64,000 nucleotides of DNA from Canariomyces notabilis (Eukaryota > Ascomycota > Sordariomycetes > Sordariales > Chaetomiaceae): NCBI RefSeq assembly GCF_033297395.1, contig NW_027041826.1:248001-312000 (forward strand). The letters run 5' to 3'. The translations under genes were made by a program, and so were the position numbers. The notes under the pieces were generated by a model. The model made no database searches, was not told the DNA's origin, and saw nothing but the letters and a program-made list of their open reading frames with translations. Below, piece by piece: positions 22,269-36,092 of the stretch; positions within the stretch are counted from its first letter, which is position 1, and every line of letters begins with the position of its first letter.

Positions 22269-25200
22269 ATTTGCGACGCGCGATGACGGTCGGCGGATTT
22301 CAACGGCACTGCGGCTGGGTAATAACCGTGCTGGGGTCGCGGACACAGTTTCGAGGTTATCGACTGGTCTGAATGATGCAGGAAATGTATACTGCGTAGA
22401 ATGAATCCGAGCAGAAAACACTTCTACGTGGGCTCCCTGAGTAAATGGTTATCGTCCTGCGACGCGATGCAGAGGGCGGCTAGGATCCAGTTTCCCGGCC
22501 CAAAGTGCTTGTCGTCGTCGATCGTGGGGCCTTAGAGCTCGGGGGTAGAAACGGCGTTGAAAACGCGGTGCGGTCGATAAACCGGTAAGGAGAGAAATCT
22601 GATCGGCATTCGCTCTGTTTATGTCGCGTCTTGTTTTGCGATGGAATTTCTAAGGTTTGATTAAGTTAAAAGGAACCCAGTGTGCGACAGTAAGAAAGAG
22701 GGACGGCTGGGCCTTCCGTTGCTTTTCAAAGACCAGTGGCCTGGGGAACTACTGTAACGTTAGGCCAAGAGTGACAGGGTTCAGCGTCTCAAGCCGCCGG
22801 GGGCTTTTCAACCCCAAAGTTGAGCCACTGTGCGTTGCTTTTCCCCCCGCACTGAGTTCCAGGCCCTGCTGTCAACGGCTTCCATTGTTGCAGTGTTCCG
22901 TCGCTAACTTCAAGTCCTCGTTGCGCCTCGTTGTAACAGTCCGCACATTAACCCAATGGATTGAATGGAATGCAAAGACCCCGATCCCAACTTGGCATGC
23001 AGCTAAAAAGAAATGGTAAAGAGGTTGCTTGATCTGATTGAATGACGGAGAGACTTGCAGCGTCCCCTAAATGCGCGAACAAGGGACGAGATAGGTATGT
23101 ACAGATCCCGCAGCGCATCGCGATGTCTGACCTCATTCCCCTCAGTGCTCGACTATCTGATTGTCTTTGAGCTCAACTTGAAGTAGCCAGGCCAGGGTAA
23201 AACACACCACACAGTTCGGAGGCCAGAAATCTGGAACTTGACACAGCTCTCAGTTGCTAAGACCACTACTAAGTGCCGGTCCTACAGTGTAGCCTACCAT
23301 CCCAGTCAGTGGGCATTTCCGCAATCGCTCCACGTTTTGGTCTCGAACCAGCCGGCCGACCCTCCGGTGTCCTTCCCGAACCTTAAGATCCGCCAATGCA
23401 ATAATATAAATACTAGAGACCAAACTAGACGATCTTCACTGCAGATCTCGGCATTCGAGACCGTTGGAAAGATAGCGGTCGAGACCTCCGCTAGACCAAA
23501 GTCGAACAGTTTATTGCGGCCGTTCTAGACGTCTTTCTCCCGGGGCATGATGTTTGTAAACCAGATCGGCGCAGTCCCCTTCGGTGCAGTCCCCTTTTTG
23601 CCCGCCGAAAGATAGAACACGCTACCTTATCCCAGGTGCATCAGCCTAACCCACCGGGGACGAGGGCGCATTCCCGGATTGCATCTCCCCGTTTCCTTGC
23701 AGGCAAGCGAGGCAAGGTACTGTACCTTAGGGGACCGACGCCATCTTCCCGTCTCGATGGCCTATGACGTATGTAGGGGTTTTCTTGCAGCACAACACCC
23801 ACCCAAGGCCATGGTTGACCGGCAGCCCAACAGGTGTCGCTAACTTCATGTGTACCCTCTGCCTGACGGGTGTGCTTGTGGCTTAGCTTTCCAGCGCTCC
23901 TTCATGGCTGTAGCCTGCTGCTGCAGTCCATGAGCGCCTGGCATGTGCGTTACGTTGCGGGAGCTTGCGATTATATTCCCGGCTCTTTGCTGGTCAGAAG
24001 GTCTATTTCCAGAAATAGGTAGGGTGGGGTGAATAGGTGTTAGTGTTGGTTTTACCATAGTGTACGGTACGGTATCATAACGTTGACGGCTGCGGTACAA
24101 CCCATGTTGTGCACGGGCCGTCGTCATCGTGCTGCCCCTCCTTGAGCCATCTTCAACGAACAGCACCTGCAGATGCTCGATCAGCTGAGTTGCCGGATGG
24201 CACGAGACACCAACTTCTTGGTAGAGCTCTGTTAGAGCTGACCCCTCTGATCGTCAACCTGCTTAGGTGATCAGCTCCTTGATGCACGGTTCCACTTAGG
24301 TTCAAATCACAGTGGTTGACGCGGGCCTCGCTAGGGTCTCGGTGGGGAGGGAAGCGGCTGGCGAATTGGCGTCTTCTGGTCTCTTGAACGTTTGATTCGC
24401 GAACTCGATCTTGTCCAAAGACATGTACTCTTGGGGCGGCCGCAAGTCTCACCCATACCTGCTGGGCTGCCTTAGCCCTTCTCCTATCTGTAAACAACTG
24501 TGCAAAAAAGGGTTTGGGAGCCAGTCACGAAACGAGGCGTTCTCTATGTCGGGAGAACTGACTGCAAATGCTGTCCATAACTCACAAGTACGTACTCCGT
24601 AGTTTAGCTGCGATGCTGCGGGGTTGTTTCATCTTCAGCCTCACAAGCTACATAAGACTAGCGAGCTTGGTTTGGCTTGCTGATACGAGATCTTGGAGGA
24701 CGTCATAACTGGCCGAATTCCTTCAGCTCCAGTTGTCTGCCGCGCGGCTGGTTTCCCATTGGTGGACTAGGGCAATCGTCAGAAGCCTGCAAGGGCCGAT
24801 CTTGATTCCCTGGCGAGCCTGGCTAACGTTAGTGCCCTCTTTCAGTGACATGGAGGCAGGTCTAGTACCGCTTCAAGTCGAGTGCATCACCGTGTCCATC
24901 ACGTGCGCATGTCTTGCGGAGTGTGATGAGACATGCTCATGGTTTGAGCCTATGGCTGGCTGTTTGATGCCAGCTCGTTGGATGGGAAAACGTCGTGTAC
25001 CGGGGCCGACTTGCCATGAGTCCTGCGGTCCGACAAATTAAGAATTCGAAAGTCTGACTTCGTATGGAAGTCGCACCCGACAGGATGGCTCGTCAGGCCG
25101 AAGCTGAGTGACAACCAGAGATTGGAAGTTCTGTTAAGAGGGGTAGGTAGTCGAGAGGATGATTTTTGCACGCAAAATTCCGACCGCACTAACAGCTCCA

Positions 25201-25457
25201 ATTCCGTCCCGAAGTACCTCCGTACCTACCCCAAGCTCAAGAAGGTGCACGGTTCGCAGTATGCGCCGTGTGAGGATACCCAGCGATAAGCAGCCAAATG
25301 TCAAGAGGAATTTGTTATCGCAGATGAGTTCAATCAACATCAACTGTTGAGCTCTAGAGACCATTCCATCACCATCAACACCAGCACCAGCTAAACATCA
25401 ACCACAAACCCGGTTCTTTCATTTCCAGCCACTTAGACCAAGGACCAGCTAGAGACC
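22269..25457. other. Intergenic, divergent promoters RhoGAP / TIM9
   Basis: 3.2 kb with no supported gene. A GGTTCAAATC at about 24299 resembles a tRNA B box, but no tRNA stems fold around it. Confidence 0.55.
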
Positions 25458-25883
25458 ATGGACGCAGGGTAACAAACCCCAATGCCGTCCCCAGCACGAC
25501 CCGAAGAAACCGTGACTAACCACCGTCCGGGAAATCCAGACTCACAGCCGCCGAGACGCGCGAGTTAGAAACCCGCATGCAAAAGCGCCAGATCAAGGAT
25601 TTCATGAGTGTACGTACTACCCGTCCCGGACCAGCCTTCGCCAAAGCCCAAAATCCGCAAGATAAAAAAAGGCTGACAAGATGATCCACAGATGTTTGGC
25701 AACATCGTCGACAACTGCTTCAACGCGTGTGTCGACGACTTCACCTCCAAGGCCCTCTCGGGCCGCGAGAGCGGCTGCCTTAGCCGGTGCGTGACCAAGA
25801 CCATGACGACCAACCAACGGCTGGGCGAGCGCTTCGGCGAGCTCAACGCCGCCGCGACGGCCGAGATGCAGAACCGGCGGTAA
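25458..25883 (+). CDS. TIM9: Mitochondrial intermembrane space chaperone Tim9
   Basis: Three exons, 25458-25468 (11 bp), 25540-25609 and 25692-25883, encode 90 aa, the normal size for small Tim proteins. Tim9 pairs with Tim10 as a hexamer that escorts hydrophobic carrier precursors across the intermembrane space to the TIM22 complex. The twin CX3C motifs are visible at C36/C40 and C56/C60 with 15 residues between them, and the VDDFTSKALSGRESGC core is typical of Tim9. Introns are 71 and 82 bp. The tiny first exon (ATG GAC GCA GG) gives the usual MDAGLTAAE start once joined to exon 2. Confidence 0.93.
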
Positions 25884-26454
25884 GAAGTAAAAGATAGAAA
25901 AGAGGAAAGAAAGGAAGACAACTTACCGCCGCCGTTCGAATAAATGTTTCCAATGGAGATCTTGACTCGCGGAAAGATAACGTCTATGATCGGTCCGGGA
26001 TACCCGTCTATACCCGACATACCGTTGGAAGGGGACGGGACGGGATGGGAAGGATGGGATGGGATACCCTGTGTATTATACATCACGGCTCTGGCCTGGA
26101 AGGATACGGGCCATGCTAGCATGACGGCATGGAATGTGGGATAGACAGGAACTGGTTGTTTTGTTTGTCATGTGTGTACGAATAGAAGGATCGCTAGGGG
26201 GTGGCTTCTTTGATCTTGGGAATTCGGGTTTGTTTCACAGCACGGGACAACTGAACCTGTGGGGACCAACACCGCAGATTCACCTAATCATAAAAAAGTC
26301 ATAGGCTCCCTTACCGTGATGCCCACTATCCTCGACGGTATTTACACAAACAAGGGCATTATTCAGTCCTTTACCAAACTAACCCATCCTTCCTCCACCA
26401 TTTAAAAACCTCATTCCTGTCCGTCTACACTCATCACATAAAAACAGAAAGAGA
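25884..26454. other. Intergenic between convergent TIM9 and NUP188
   Basis: 571 bp of 3' flanks. It includes GGGAY-type short repeats at about 26031-26070. No gene is seen. Confidence 0.6.
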
Positions 26455-29400
26455 CTACTCCCCGCCTTCCTCAGCAAGCGCATCGGCAAGGACATCCCTC
26501 ACCCCCTCCAACAAGCCCACCGCCTTCTCCTCCAAGCGGTTCGCGCACCCGGCGGCTTCCCCAACGGGCGCCATCCGGCGCCACTCGACCTCCCTCGGCC
26601 CCAGCGGCAGCAGCCTCTCCCGGAGCAACTTCCTGCTCGCCAACCAAAACTCGACGTTCTCCAGCACGGCGCCGGCATCCCACCCCGCCACTTCGGGGAT
26701 ATCCCTGTTGTTATTCATCCTCAGCTTCGCCAGCACCCGCGTCAGCAGCGCGAGCGAGTGCACCTCCGAGATGGCCACGAGAGCGAGGAACTGTGGGCCG
26801 CCGCCATGGCGTTGCAGGGCCATCGAAGTGGAGGAGGCCGATGGCGGGGACGACGCTGACGCCTTCGCGGTGGCAGCTGCAGTGGTGCTGGTTGCTGTGC
26901 GACTTAACCCTGGTGCTTCTAGCCTCTCGGCGCTGGAGCGGAGGAGGTTCGGAAACTGGTTCAGGACAATGGCCACTTCAGGGGCGAAAGTGGCACCCAC
27001 CACGCCGAGAATGTTCAAGAGCAGAGGGAGAATGCCCTTCGCCCAGATGGCGTAGCAACGCGCCGCACCAGGGTCGTCGGCAAAAGGCGAGACGTTCTCG
27101 CGGCGCATGTAGCCCGAGAGATTGGCCGAGGTTAGATGGCCGAGCAGATTGTCGTTGGCGAGCTGCTCAGCTATTAAGGGCAGGGCCGAGAGCTCGAGAA
27201 GAAAGAGGAGGGCGAGTTCACCGTACACAGGGTCGTTATTGCTGCCATCGCCCTTTTGGGAAGTGAGGCGGTCAGACCAGGAGAAAAGCGAGGTGGCGAC
27301 TTGTAGGATGTCATGCGAGGCCATGATGTTGAGCACTTGAACCTGGCATTGGTCAATGCCGGGTACACTGAGGCACGCCTGGAGGACGGCGGTCAGGAGG
27401 GCTAAATCTTCCGGCGCGGTGGGCGAATCAGGCTCGTGGACGAGAGCGGCGAGTGTGCGGAAGGATCGTGCGACGACCCGCTCGAGGATGTTGAGGACTA
27501 GTTGGGTCACCGCGGCATGGGTCTCAGGCTCGCTGTTGTTGCTTTTTGACGCTGGCGAATTGGCGGAGTGGCGGGTGCTGCGAAGAATTACGAAGAGGAT
27601 TTTGAGAAGGGTGCGGAAGTAGGAGATTTGGCCTTGACTGAAAGGGTTTTCGACCCCGTAAATAGTGGCAGAGATGAGCATAAGCAGCTGGGTGATGTCT
27701 CGGGGTAGGCGTGAGCAGTCCGCGAGTCGCTGGAGGACGGTTAGAGCTAGGTTTGCCCGCGAATGCGAGAGCACCACAAAGATGTTCTCGGGAGGCTGAG
27801 GGCGTTGGTTTGCCTCCAAGCATTGCTCTGCAACCTGCAGCATCTGCTTTGCAACTGCTGGGTTCTTGCGCAAGAGGCAGATACTGAGCTCCAAGAGCAG
27901 ATACTCCCAAGCACGAAACAGCGCCTAGAAACTGGTTAGCAGAAAGGAATAGTCAGGGGCCTATCCGGCATCAACTCACAACTTGGGCCTCCACCAGGGA
28001 GAGATTTAGATTTGCCGTCTCCATTTCCCGCCTGAAGCCGTTCTGGCGAGAACCGGCCCAGCCGGCGTCATACCTGAGCATGCTCTCTGCAAAATCCAAG
28101 TCGTAGTAGTAGTTAGACCCGAGGTCTCGTGCTACCAGCAGAGTCCGCTTGAAGTCATCGACCGAACACCCGGGGTAACGCTTCGCAAAATTCCTTGCAA
28201 AATTCGCGTGCAACGAGGCGTTGTAGCCCGACACATGGACACCATCCCTAAGGAAGTAGTCCAAATCATTCACCAGATCCGTCGCAAAGCCTTGCTCCTG
28301 GCGCATCTGGCGTAGATGATACAGTTGCATAGCAAATGTCTCGGCGATGTAGGCTGCTATTCGGGCTTGATAGCCAGCCTCGGCCGGCTCTGCCTTGGCA
28401 ATGACCGTGGGAGATTTGAGCTCGCGAACATAGGTTCGAAGATCCTGCAGAAAAGCCTTATCCTTTTGCATTGCGAAGATGGTCCATGGCCAATAGTTCT
28501 GCGCCGCGGTAAAAAAATCGAGGACGGCCAGGCTTTCTTGGCTCGGAATATTGCTGATTGAGCGCAGTTTTTCCAGTGCTGCTGACAATACAGAGCCAGC
28601 GGTGAGCTGGGAAATCTTTGCATCGCCCTTAAGCGCTTCCCGGGGCGTCTTGCCCGTGAGAAGACAGTTCGCCATCCATTGTTGACGGCTGCGCACGATT
28701 GTTGAGAAGAACCTCCACGTACCGGCGACTTCTGGTGTCCTATCGAACGGCTTGTCTAACTGGGAGGCAATCTGGATGAAGGAACGCGATATCTGCGGAC
28801 CGAGGTACCCCAGCAGCGACGGAGGCTCGCCGCTCGCCTTACCGGCACTCTCAACAAGCGCGCTCAGAAGGGAGATTGCTGGCATCCGGAATGAATGCCT
28901 AACCGCCGGCAGCCGAGCGACAAGGGACGCGGACTTGAAGAGTTGGCTTTGAATAACAGCGGAAGGTTGATCCAGGTGGTCGGCGACCCGTAGAAGGATG
29001 GTAGCGAATTCCAGAACCGATGTTAGCCTTTCAGATACGATTCGGGATCGCTGAGGGTAGAGGGTTGAGTCGGGAAGCTGAAACGCAGCGAGTAGAGTTG
29101 CCAGAAGAGGCTGAAAACGCAGGGAGCTCGACGACGTGGACAGAAAACTCTCCACAATGTACCCGGCTGCTGGAGCAAGGGTGCTTGTCAAGCTCTGCTG
29201 GACGTCAGTTGAGCCGATGCTATAAGTGTAAGATAGTAGCTTGTGCATGATGCCCACAACATCCCGGACCAGGGAGCTGCGGTCGACTTCGGACGTGAAC
29301 CTCCAAGTCGCAGAGCTCTCAAAGATATCGATCGCGGTTTGGGCTATCGAGAGGGTGACGCGGGACAGGATTTTATCCGAAGTGCCCAGCCACGGGCTCT

Positions 29401-32256
29401 CCTCCCCCTTTGGTCGAGAATTCAGATTAGTGACGATCCTCCGCTGCACGGCGCTCGTCATCGAGCTCTCAACCAGGCTAGAAAATAACTTCACGGCAGA
29501 CAGAAGCAAGTCGAACCGCTCAGCAGCCATGTCGAGGTTCCCCATGACCTTGGAGAGGCGTCCAGCTCTGGTGTCGCTATTGAGGAGGGCGCACCGTGAC
29601 ATGTAGGCCCAGACGCGCCCCGGGCAGACCGGAAGCGTGGCATGCAAGAATTGAACGCAGGACGACAAGGCTGCAATCTTTGGGCCATCGAGGTCTGCAA
29701 GTTCTTCCTCAATCAAACTATCCATAGTATCGCAGACGACGCTGATGATGTCCTTCGCGCGGGGGAGTAGGCGGCTGGCCTCCCTCAAAATCCTCATGCC
29801 CTGATCGGAATCGGCCTTCGACGGGGCAGAAGCCCGCAGAACATCAGCACGCAAAACCGTAGCGATGAGTGAGATTCCCTCAATCACCTCATCCCCGGTG
29901 AGGAATGCTAGCCCGCTGTCGTAGATAACCCCCATAAGATTGACTTCGAGACGCTTTCCAAACAAGGCCAGGGCGGAATGTTCGAATTCTAGCTTACATA
30001 CCCTGCCCACGTCAGTGACAAAACGTCCAAAGGTGCCCGCTGGTATGGTGAGCTTCTCGTCAGGTGAGAACCTCCGTTTGGACCTTGATGTCGAATCAAA
30101 GAGGTCGATATCGTGAGTTAGACGGAATGAGTTGGTGTTTTCGTCCTCGTTTACCAGTTCATATGACGTGTCCCACCGGCTGTTCCAGTCGACTGTCAGA
30201 CTTGGAGTCCGGAGGAGCAGGCCCGTTATTACTTCTGACTTCTCTTCGTCTGACACCAAAGCGGCAGATAGTATGCGGCAGAGGGAGGAAAAGGGCAGGA
30301 ATTCGTAGGGAAAACGGCTCTGCGACTGGGCTGTGTACTTATCCCTCAGTCCGCCCTGTTCCAGCATGCGAGCGTAGAGCATGCGGGCGGCTCCATTAGC
30401 TGACTCGAGCGGCATGTCCCAATATCGAGTACCGGCTGAGAGAACGGAAAGGAGACAGGACACTGGTTCGGACCGGTAGCCGATGACATGGACGCTCCCT
30501 TTCAGAAGATCCAGAAAGGCAATGCGAGCGCGGGCGCCCACAATAGGCCGAAAAGCAGCGACCTGGCTACCGCCTAGGCATACTGCCATCTCCGACATGA
30601 CATCGTAGACGCTGCCTTGGGACGTGACCACCATTGCCATGTTCTCAGCCAGTTGGATGTCCCGCTCTAATTGCTGGGACACAAGAAAGGCATCGTATTG
30701 GGACGTCTCAATAGACACAATGCTCCCGGCCGAGTTCCGCCGCGGGCGCCCGGACCCGGACGGCTCAAATTCGAGCTCAAACCCTGCTTGCGCCCTTTGA
30801 TTTTGTAGGAGGTCGCGCCTCTCTGCCCTTTCTTGGTAGTTAAGGTGCATCTGGTGAAGAATCAGAGACCAGGCAAACACGACAGGCGCGGCAGTCATCA
30901 GGCAGGCATTCGCTGCGGCCGTGATTACTGTGTGGATGTGCGTTAATGCGTCTGTCGAGTCTATGTATGAATCCTCGTTCTCAAGCAGATCAACCTCCTG
31001 GGTGAGGTACAAGAGCGCCCGGTCAATGTTGAGAAGCTTCAATGAGATGGCGGTAACCATACTCCGAAGGGGCATCACCAGCTCGGCAATCAGTTCATGG
31101 TCCTGGTGCAGGGTCAGTCCTGCCAACAATGCTTCAGAAAGAGAGAAAAACGCACCCCAACTACGGGTTCAAGGAATTCGTAGGTATCGACGAATGCGAA
31201 CCACCGCGACACAACTTCTACCGCAGTGAATGCCGGGGTTTTGAGGTCCAGGATCTGGAAGGTAAGTGACATGGCATGAATTGCCTCGGTGAGCGCCGTG
31301 CGGACCCAATCCACCTCGAGTTGGGCGGTCATGATCTGCTGGTCCATAGCGGCCGGACCTTCCCTAGCCCTATTCATGCAGTCGTCGAGTATGCCGATAT
31401 AGGTCGGCGCCAAAGAATCAAGTTGGGACATGTCTGGGTGTAACGCAGCGTCATCAAAATCGAAAGCGTCCTTCATGACAGCTTGTCGTAAGACATTGGC
31501 TTCCGGGTAGGCGGTCGACGACCGGGAATGCAGTAGAAAGGTGATGAGGCCATCAGCAGCGCTCAAGAATGACCGCCGCTCGGAAAGATAGGTAGCAAGA
31601 AGGCGCTGGCGGCGCCTGGTTTCGCTCTCGAAGTCGGCCCATGTCGACTCGGCATCGGCAACCGTGGTCACGTTCAGAAAGGCGAGGATGCCCGAGGCCT
31701 GCGCATCTGTGACACCGGCGGCTTCCTGGATGTTGGCGACATCCTGGGTAGATAGCGGTCCAGTAAGGTGGCTGCGAGCTCGCGACTGGTATTCCACAAG
31801 CACGATGCGGAGGGCGGCAACCTCATTGACATTTGCATTCTTGCTCAGCCATCGTGCGTCGCCCTTGATCGTGTCGAGGTCATACGGGTCTGTTGGTGAC
31901 GGAACGATGTTGATAGCGCCGGTCTTGGTCTCAAAATCGAGCTTGGACTGGTTCGAGGGCGGCTCGAAGGGTCTGGTGGGTTCCTTAAGCAGCTGCTGAA
32001 CGTAGCCGTCGCGGAGAAAGGCAGATACTGCAGCGCTAGCGAGACGATCGGATGACGAGTCCTCGAGCGAGGAAGCGACAATCTTCCACGACCTAGATAG
32101 GCGCACACGTTCGTTGTGTCAGAAAACCTGCAACCCGATCGTGATTGTGATTGTGGGAGCTGTGTAGAGGGACAGCGCAACGTACAGGATAATTCGCCTG
32201 CCCGATAAACACTCCTCGAGCGGAGGGAAATATGTTCTATCGGTCAGTGTAGCCAT
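26455..32256 (-). CDS. NUP188: Nucleoporin Nup188 (inner ring of the nuclear pore)
   Basis: Four exons on the minus strand: 32256-32186, 32092-31156, 31102-27980 and 27924-26455, encoding 1866 aa. Large scaffold nucleoporins of the Nup188/Nup192 family are alpha-solenoids that bind Nic96 and Nup145N/Nup53 in the inner ring. Recognisable segments include MATLTDRTYFPPLEECLSGR at the start, VAALRIVLVEYQSRARSHL, LSTQDVANIQEAAGV, VVFAWSLILHQMHLNYQERA, the EDENTNSFRL stretch and METANLNLSLVEAQV near the third join. These and the length point to Nup188 rather than Nup192. Introns are 93, 53 and 55 bp. The short first exon was found from the N-terminal family sequence. It is divergent from trp-1. Confidence 0.92.
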
Positions 32257-33714
32257 TGGTAACCGTCTCCATCCGTACCAGAGCTGCCCGGCCGAGATGT
32301 ATCCTGGATAAAAATCTGGAGCCGGTCCAGGTTGCCGACAGCGAGGTGTCGCAGAGCTTGAACTGCAAAAACGTCAATAATGAACTTTTGCTGGACGCGC
32401 TTTCCCACGCGGGCCGCAAGCTCTCTGGTTGGGCTGGGCCTGGCGGTTGCACAAAGCCCGCTGATTGGATTCAGCTAAGGGACCCACTAAATTTTACCAA
32501 GCTGAGCCAAGTGCTTTCTTATCGATAGCCAAGCAGATCCTTGTAAGTTGGAGGCGCTTGCGCTCTGAAGCCTCTGATTGGAGACTTCAATCAAGAGTTC
32601 AATCAATGCCAACCTCGCACAGAAAGCGTACCATAGCTCCAAGCTTTCTAAGGCAATGACTTGAAGACTCAAGTCTGAACTTGGCTACTTACGATACATT
32701 TCCTTGGACAACAGATATCTCTGCCGCCTGAGAATTGCGACAACAATCACAACATGGGTATGGCTAATAAGAAGTAGATAACATTAGAGCATGCATTTCT
32801 TCATGATGCCGCGATCGTTGATCAGGGTACCAGGCTCTCCATTACCGGTATCTCACAACCTAGGTAGCTCCTACTACTACCTAACCTATGGGTCATTTGA
32901 AGAACCAGCTCTCATCTCCTTCTCGTTCAGGAAAATGTGCTGAAACTGCTGAAGTCACCTTTTGATATTCGACTGTGACCTGACGGGAAACGATGAAATC
33001 AGAAAATTCAATGATCTATCTTTGTTCGCATCCAACCATTAGAAATTGAAACTATTGGATCAAGCCGGCTGGTTGTCGTTTGATTTCTCCCATGTTGAGG
33101 GCTGATTGATTTTCAAGCAGGGACTAGTTTGCCAACGAATCTTCCATACATCCCATCTTGTTCATTGCTGTTAGCTTAAAGATTCACTATTGCGAAGCAG
33201 AGTGTGATCGCGGGGCTAGCTCGAAGCCTCGAACAAAGGAAATATGGAAATACGATTGCACTGAGGAGAGGTAGTCGAGCTCCTTCACTTACAGCGAAGT
33301 TATAACATAGCCGAACTTTGCTTAGGGGTGGGGCAATAGAGAGCCCTCAATTGGATGAAAGTAACAATCCGTCACGTGTGGCGAACGGGAAATGGCGGAT
33401 GTACAAATTCAAAATCAGCACTATACTTTGGTGCTAGCACTGGAATTGAATGTAGTACAATCATATTCAAAAATTGTTTAGACTCTCCCTCATACCTCTT
33501 GTTGTAATAAGGGCGCCGATGGTGACTCACCCACATTGCTTCCTTGATTCTTCCCTGGGAGAGTCGAAAAAAAACCTAGCACATTCAATTACCTGCTCTC
33601 TCCATCACTTGGCTAGCCAATTGCTGTCGACTCGTTGCTGTCTTTGATTTCCTCGCACCTTCCGAACTCGGCGACTCTGAGAGGCAAAGCAGACAGAAAC
33701 AAACCCAGGACAAA
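32257..33714. other. Intergenic, divergent promoters NUP188 / trp-1
   Basis: 1.46 kb, noticeably more AT-rich in its middle (about 32700-33500) than its surroundings. It holds a TGACTCA site at 33523 and a CCAAT at about 33615. No gene is seen. Confidence 0.6.
33523..33529. promoter_or_regulatory. Gcn4/CPC1-type site upstream of trp-1
   Basis: A perfect TGACTCA lies 186 bp before the trp-1 start, and Neurospora trp-1 is known to be under cross-pathway (cpc-1) control. The motif is seen; binding is inferred. Confidence 0.5.
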
Positions 33715-36092
33715 ATGCCTGCCCTCGACATCGTCGACCACTCACCCCACCATCCTGATCCGTCGCCCCTAGTCCCAACCGCCTCAAACCTCATCCTTAT
33801 CGACAATTATGACTCATTTACCTGGAACGTCTACCAGTACCTGGTGCTTGAGGGCGCGAAGGTGACCGTCTTTCGGAACGACAAGATCACTCTCGACGAG
33901 CTCATTGCAAAGAAGCCGACTCAATTGGTCATCAGTCCCGGCCCAGGCCACCCGACCACCGACTCGGGCATTAGCCGCGATGCCATCAAACACTTTGCCG
34001 GCAAGATCCCCATCTTCGGCGTTTGCATGGGCCAGTAAGTGCACTTCACCTCAGAAACGGCACCTAGTACTAGTACTATATCAACCTCCGCTGACTCCCT
34101 TCCTCAAGACAATGTATCTTCGATGTATATGGGGGCGACGTGAGCTTCGCCGGTGAAATCCTGCACGGGAAGACTTCGCCCTTGAGCCACGACTCAAAGG
34201 GTGTCTATGCCGGCTTGGAGCAGGGTCTGCCCGTCACCCGCTACCACTCGCTTGCTGGCACTCACGTCACACTGCCCGAGTGCCTGGAGGTGACGTCCTG
34301 GATCGCCAAAGAGGATGGATCCAAGGGCGTCATCATGGGCGTGCGCCACAAGGAATACACCGTAGAAGGTGTGCAGTTCCATCCAGAGAGCATCTTGTCG
34401 GCTCAAGGGCGCCTTATGCTCAGGAATTTCCTGCACATGCAAGGAGGCACCTGGGCCGAGAACGAGAGATTGCAGAAGGCTGCCCATGCCGCAACTGTCG
34501 GCGCAAACACTCCCAACGGGACTACGAAAACAGCCGCACCCCCCAAAAAAAACATCCTTCAACGGATATATGCCCACCGCAGAGCCGCTGTCGCCGCTCA
34601 GAAAGAAATCCCCTCACAGAGACCGTCCGACTTGCAAGCCGCCTACAACTTGAACCTCGCGCCGCCCCAGATCTCTCTCGTTGACCGTCTCCGCCAATCA
34701 CCGTTCGATGTGGCGCTCATGGCCGAGATCAAGAGGGCTTCGCCGTCCAAGGGCATATTTGCGCTCGATATCGACGCGCCCACGCAGGCCCGCAAGTACG
34801 CGCTCGCGGGCGCCAGCGTCATTTCTGTTCTGACAGAGCCGGAGTGGTTTAAGGGCAGCATCGAGGACCTCCGCGCCGTGCGACAGGCCCTCAACGGCAT
34901 GGCCAACCGGCCGGCCGTGCTCCGGAAGGAGTTCATATTTGAAGAATACCAGATCCTAGAGGCCCGGCTCGCGGGTGCCGACACCGTGCTTCTAATCGTC
35001 AAGATGCTCGAGGCAGACATCCTAGAACGGCTCTACAAATACTCGCAGTCCCTGGGCATGGAGCCGCTCGTCGAGGTGCAGAACGCCGAGGAGATGGCGA
35101 CGGCCATCAAACTTGGGGCGAAGGTCATCGGGGTCAACAACCGCAACCTGGAGAACTTCGAGGTCGACCTCGGCACAACTGGGAGGCTCCGGAGCATGGT
35201 GCCTAAGGAGACCTTCCTGTGTGCGCTGAGCGGTATCAACAGCCATCAGGATGTCCTGGACTGCAAGAGGGATGGCGTGAATGGCGTGCTCGTTGGGGAG
35301 GCCATCATGCGGGCGCCCGATGCGTCGCAGTTCATCAGGGAACTCTGCGCCGGCCCGCTCGCTCCCGCAACCAGGGCCGAATCGCACTCTCTGCTGGTCA
35401 AGATCTGCGGCACCCGCAGTGCAGAGGCTGCCACCGAGGCCATCAGAGCTGGCGCGGATCTGATCGGTATGATTCTGGTTCCGGGGACGAAGCGCTGCGT
35501 TTCGCACGAGACCGCCTTGGAAATTTCCGAGGCTGTTCACGGTAGCAGAAAGGACGCTTTGTCGGAAGCGGTCAATGTCCCGCAGGCGGCAGCAGATTTT
35601 TTCAGTGTGTCTGACGAGTTACTGAGGAAAAGGGGACCGCTTCTTGTCGGGGTTTTCATGAACCAGCCCCTGGAGGAAGTGCTTGAGAAGCAGCGGCTGT
35701 ATAACCTCGACGTTGTCCAGCTGCACGGTGACGAGCCGATTGAGTGGGCGAGCCTCATCCCTGTTCCTGTCATTCGCAAGTTTAAGCCGGGGCAAGTTGG
35801 GCTTGGAGTCCGTGGGTACCATGCCGTGCCGCTGCTGGACTCTGGCGCGGGGTCAGGCCAGCTGCTCGATATTGAGGCTGTAAAGGCGACGCTGGAGGAG
35901 GACCGGCACCTGTCGGTTCTGCTTGCTGGGGGCCTGGAGCCGAAGAATGTTGCCGCGACTATTGCCGCCCTGAAGCCTGTCGCGGGTTCGATTATGGGCG
36001 TTGACGTGAGTAGCGGCGTTGAGGTGGATGGGAAGCAGGATCTTGAGAAGATTAGGGAGTTCGTTAAGGCCGCCAAGACTATTAAAGTCTAG
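33715..36092 (+). CDS. trp-1: Trifunctional tryptophan biosynthesis protein (GATase-IGPS-PRAI)
   Basis: Two exons, 33715-34034 and 34109-36092, encode 767 aa, matching filamentous ascomycete TrpC/TRP1. From N to C: a glutamine amidotransferase (about 20-235) that feeds ammonia to anthranilate synthase component I, with the nucleophile Cys in FGVCMGQQ and the VEGVQFHPES histidine/glutamate; indole-3-glycerol-phosphate synthase (about 265-520), with LMAEIKRASPSKG and VLRKEFIFEEYQI; and phosphoribosylanthranilate isomerase (about 530-767), with VKICGTRSAEAA at its start and the GVDVSSGVEVDG-like phosphate site at its end. The 74 bp intron splits the codon in MGQ of the amidotransferase active-site region. 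A TGACTCA element upstream fits amino-acid starvation control. Confidence 0.97.

Noticed and set aside
24291..24320. GGTTCAAATC resembling a tRNA B box
   Set aside because: No pairing T-arm, anticodon arm or acceptor stem can be formed around it, so no tRNA was called.
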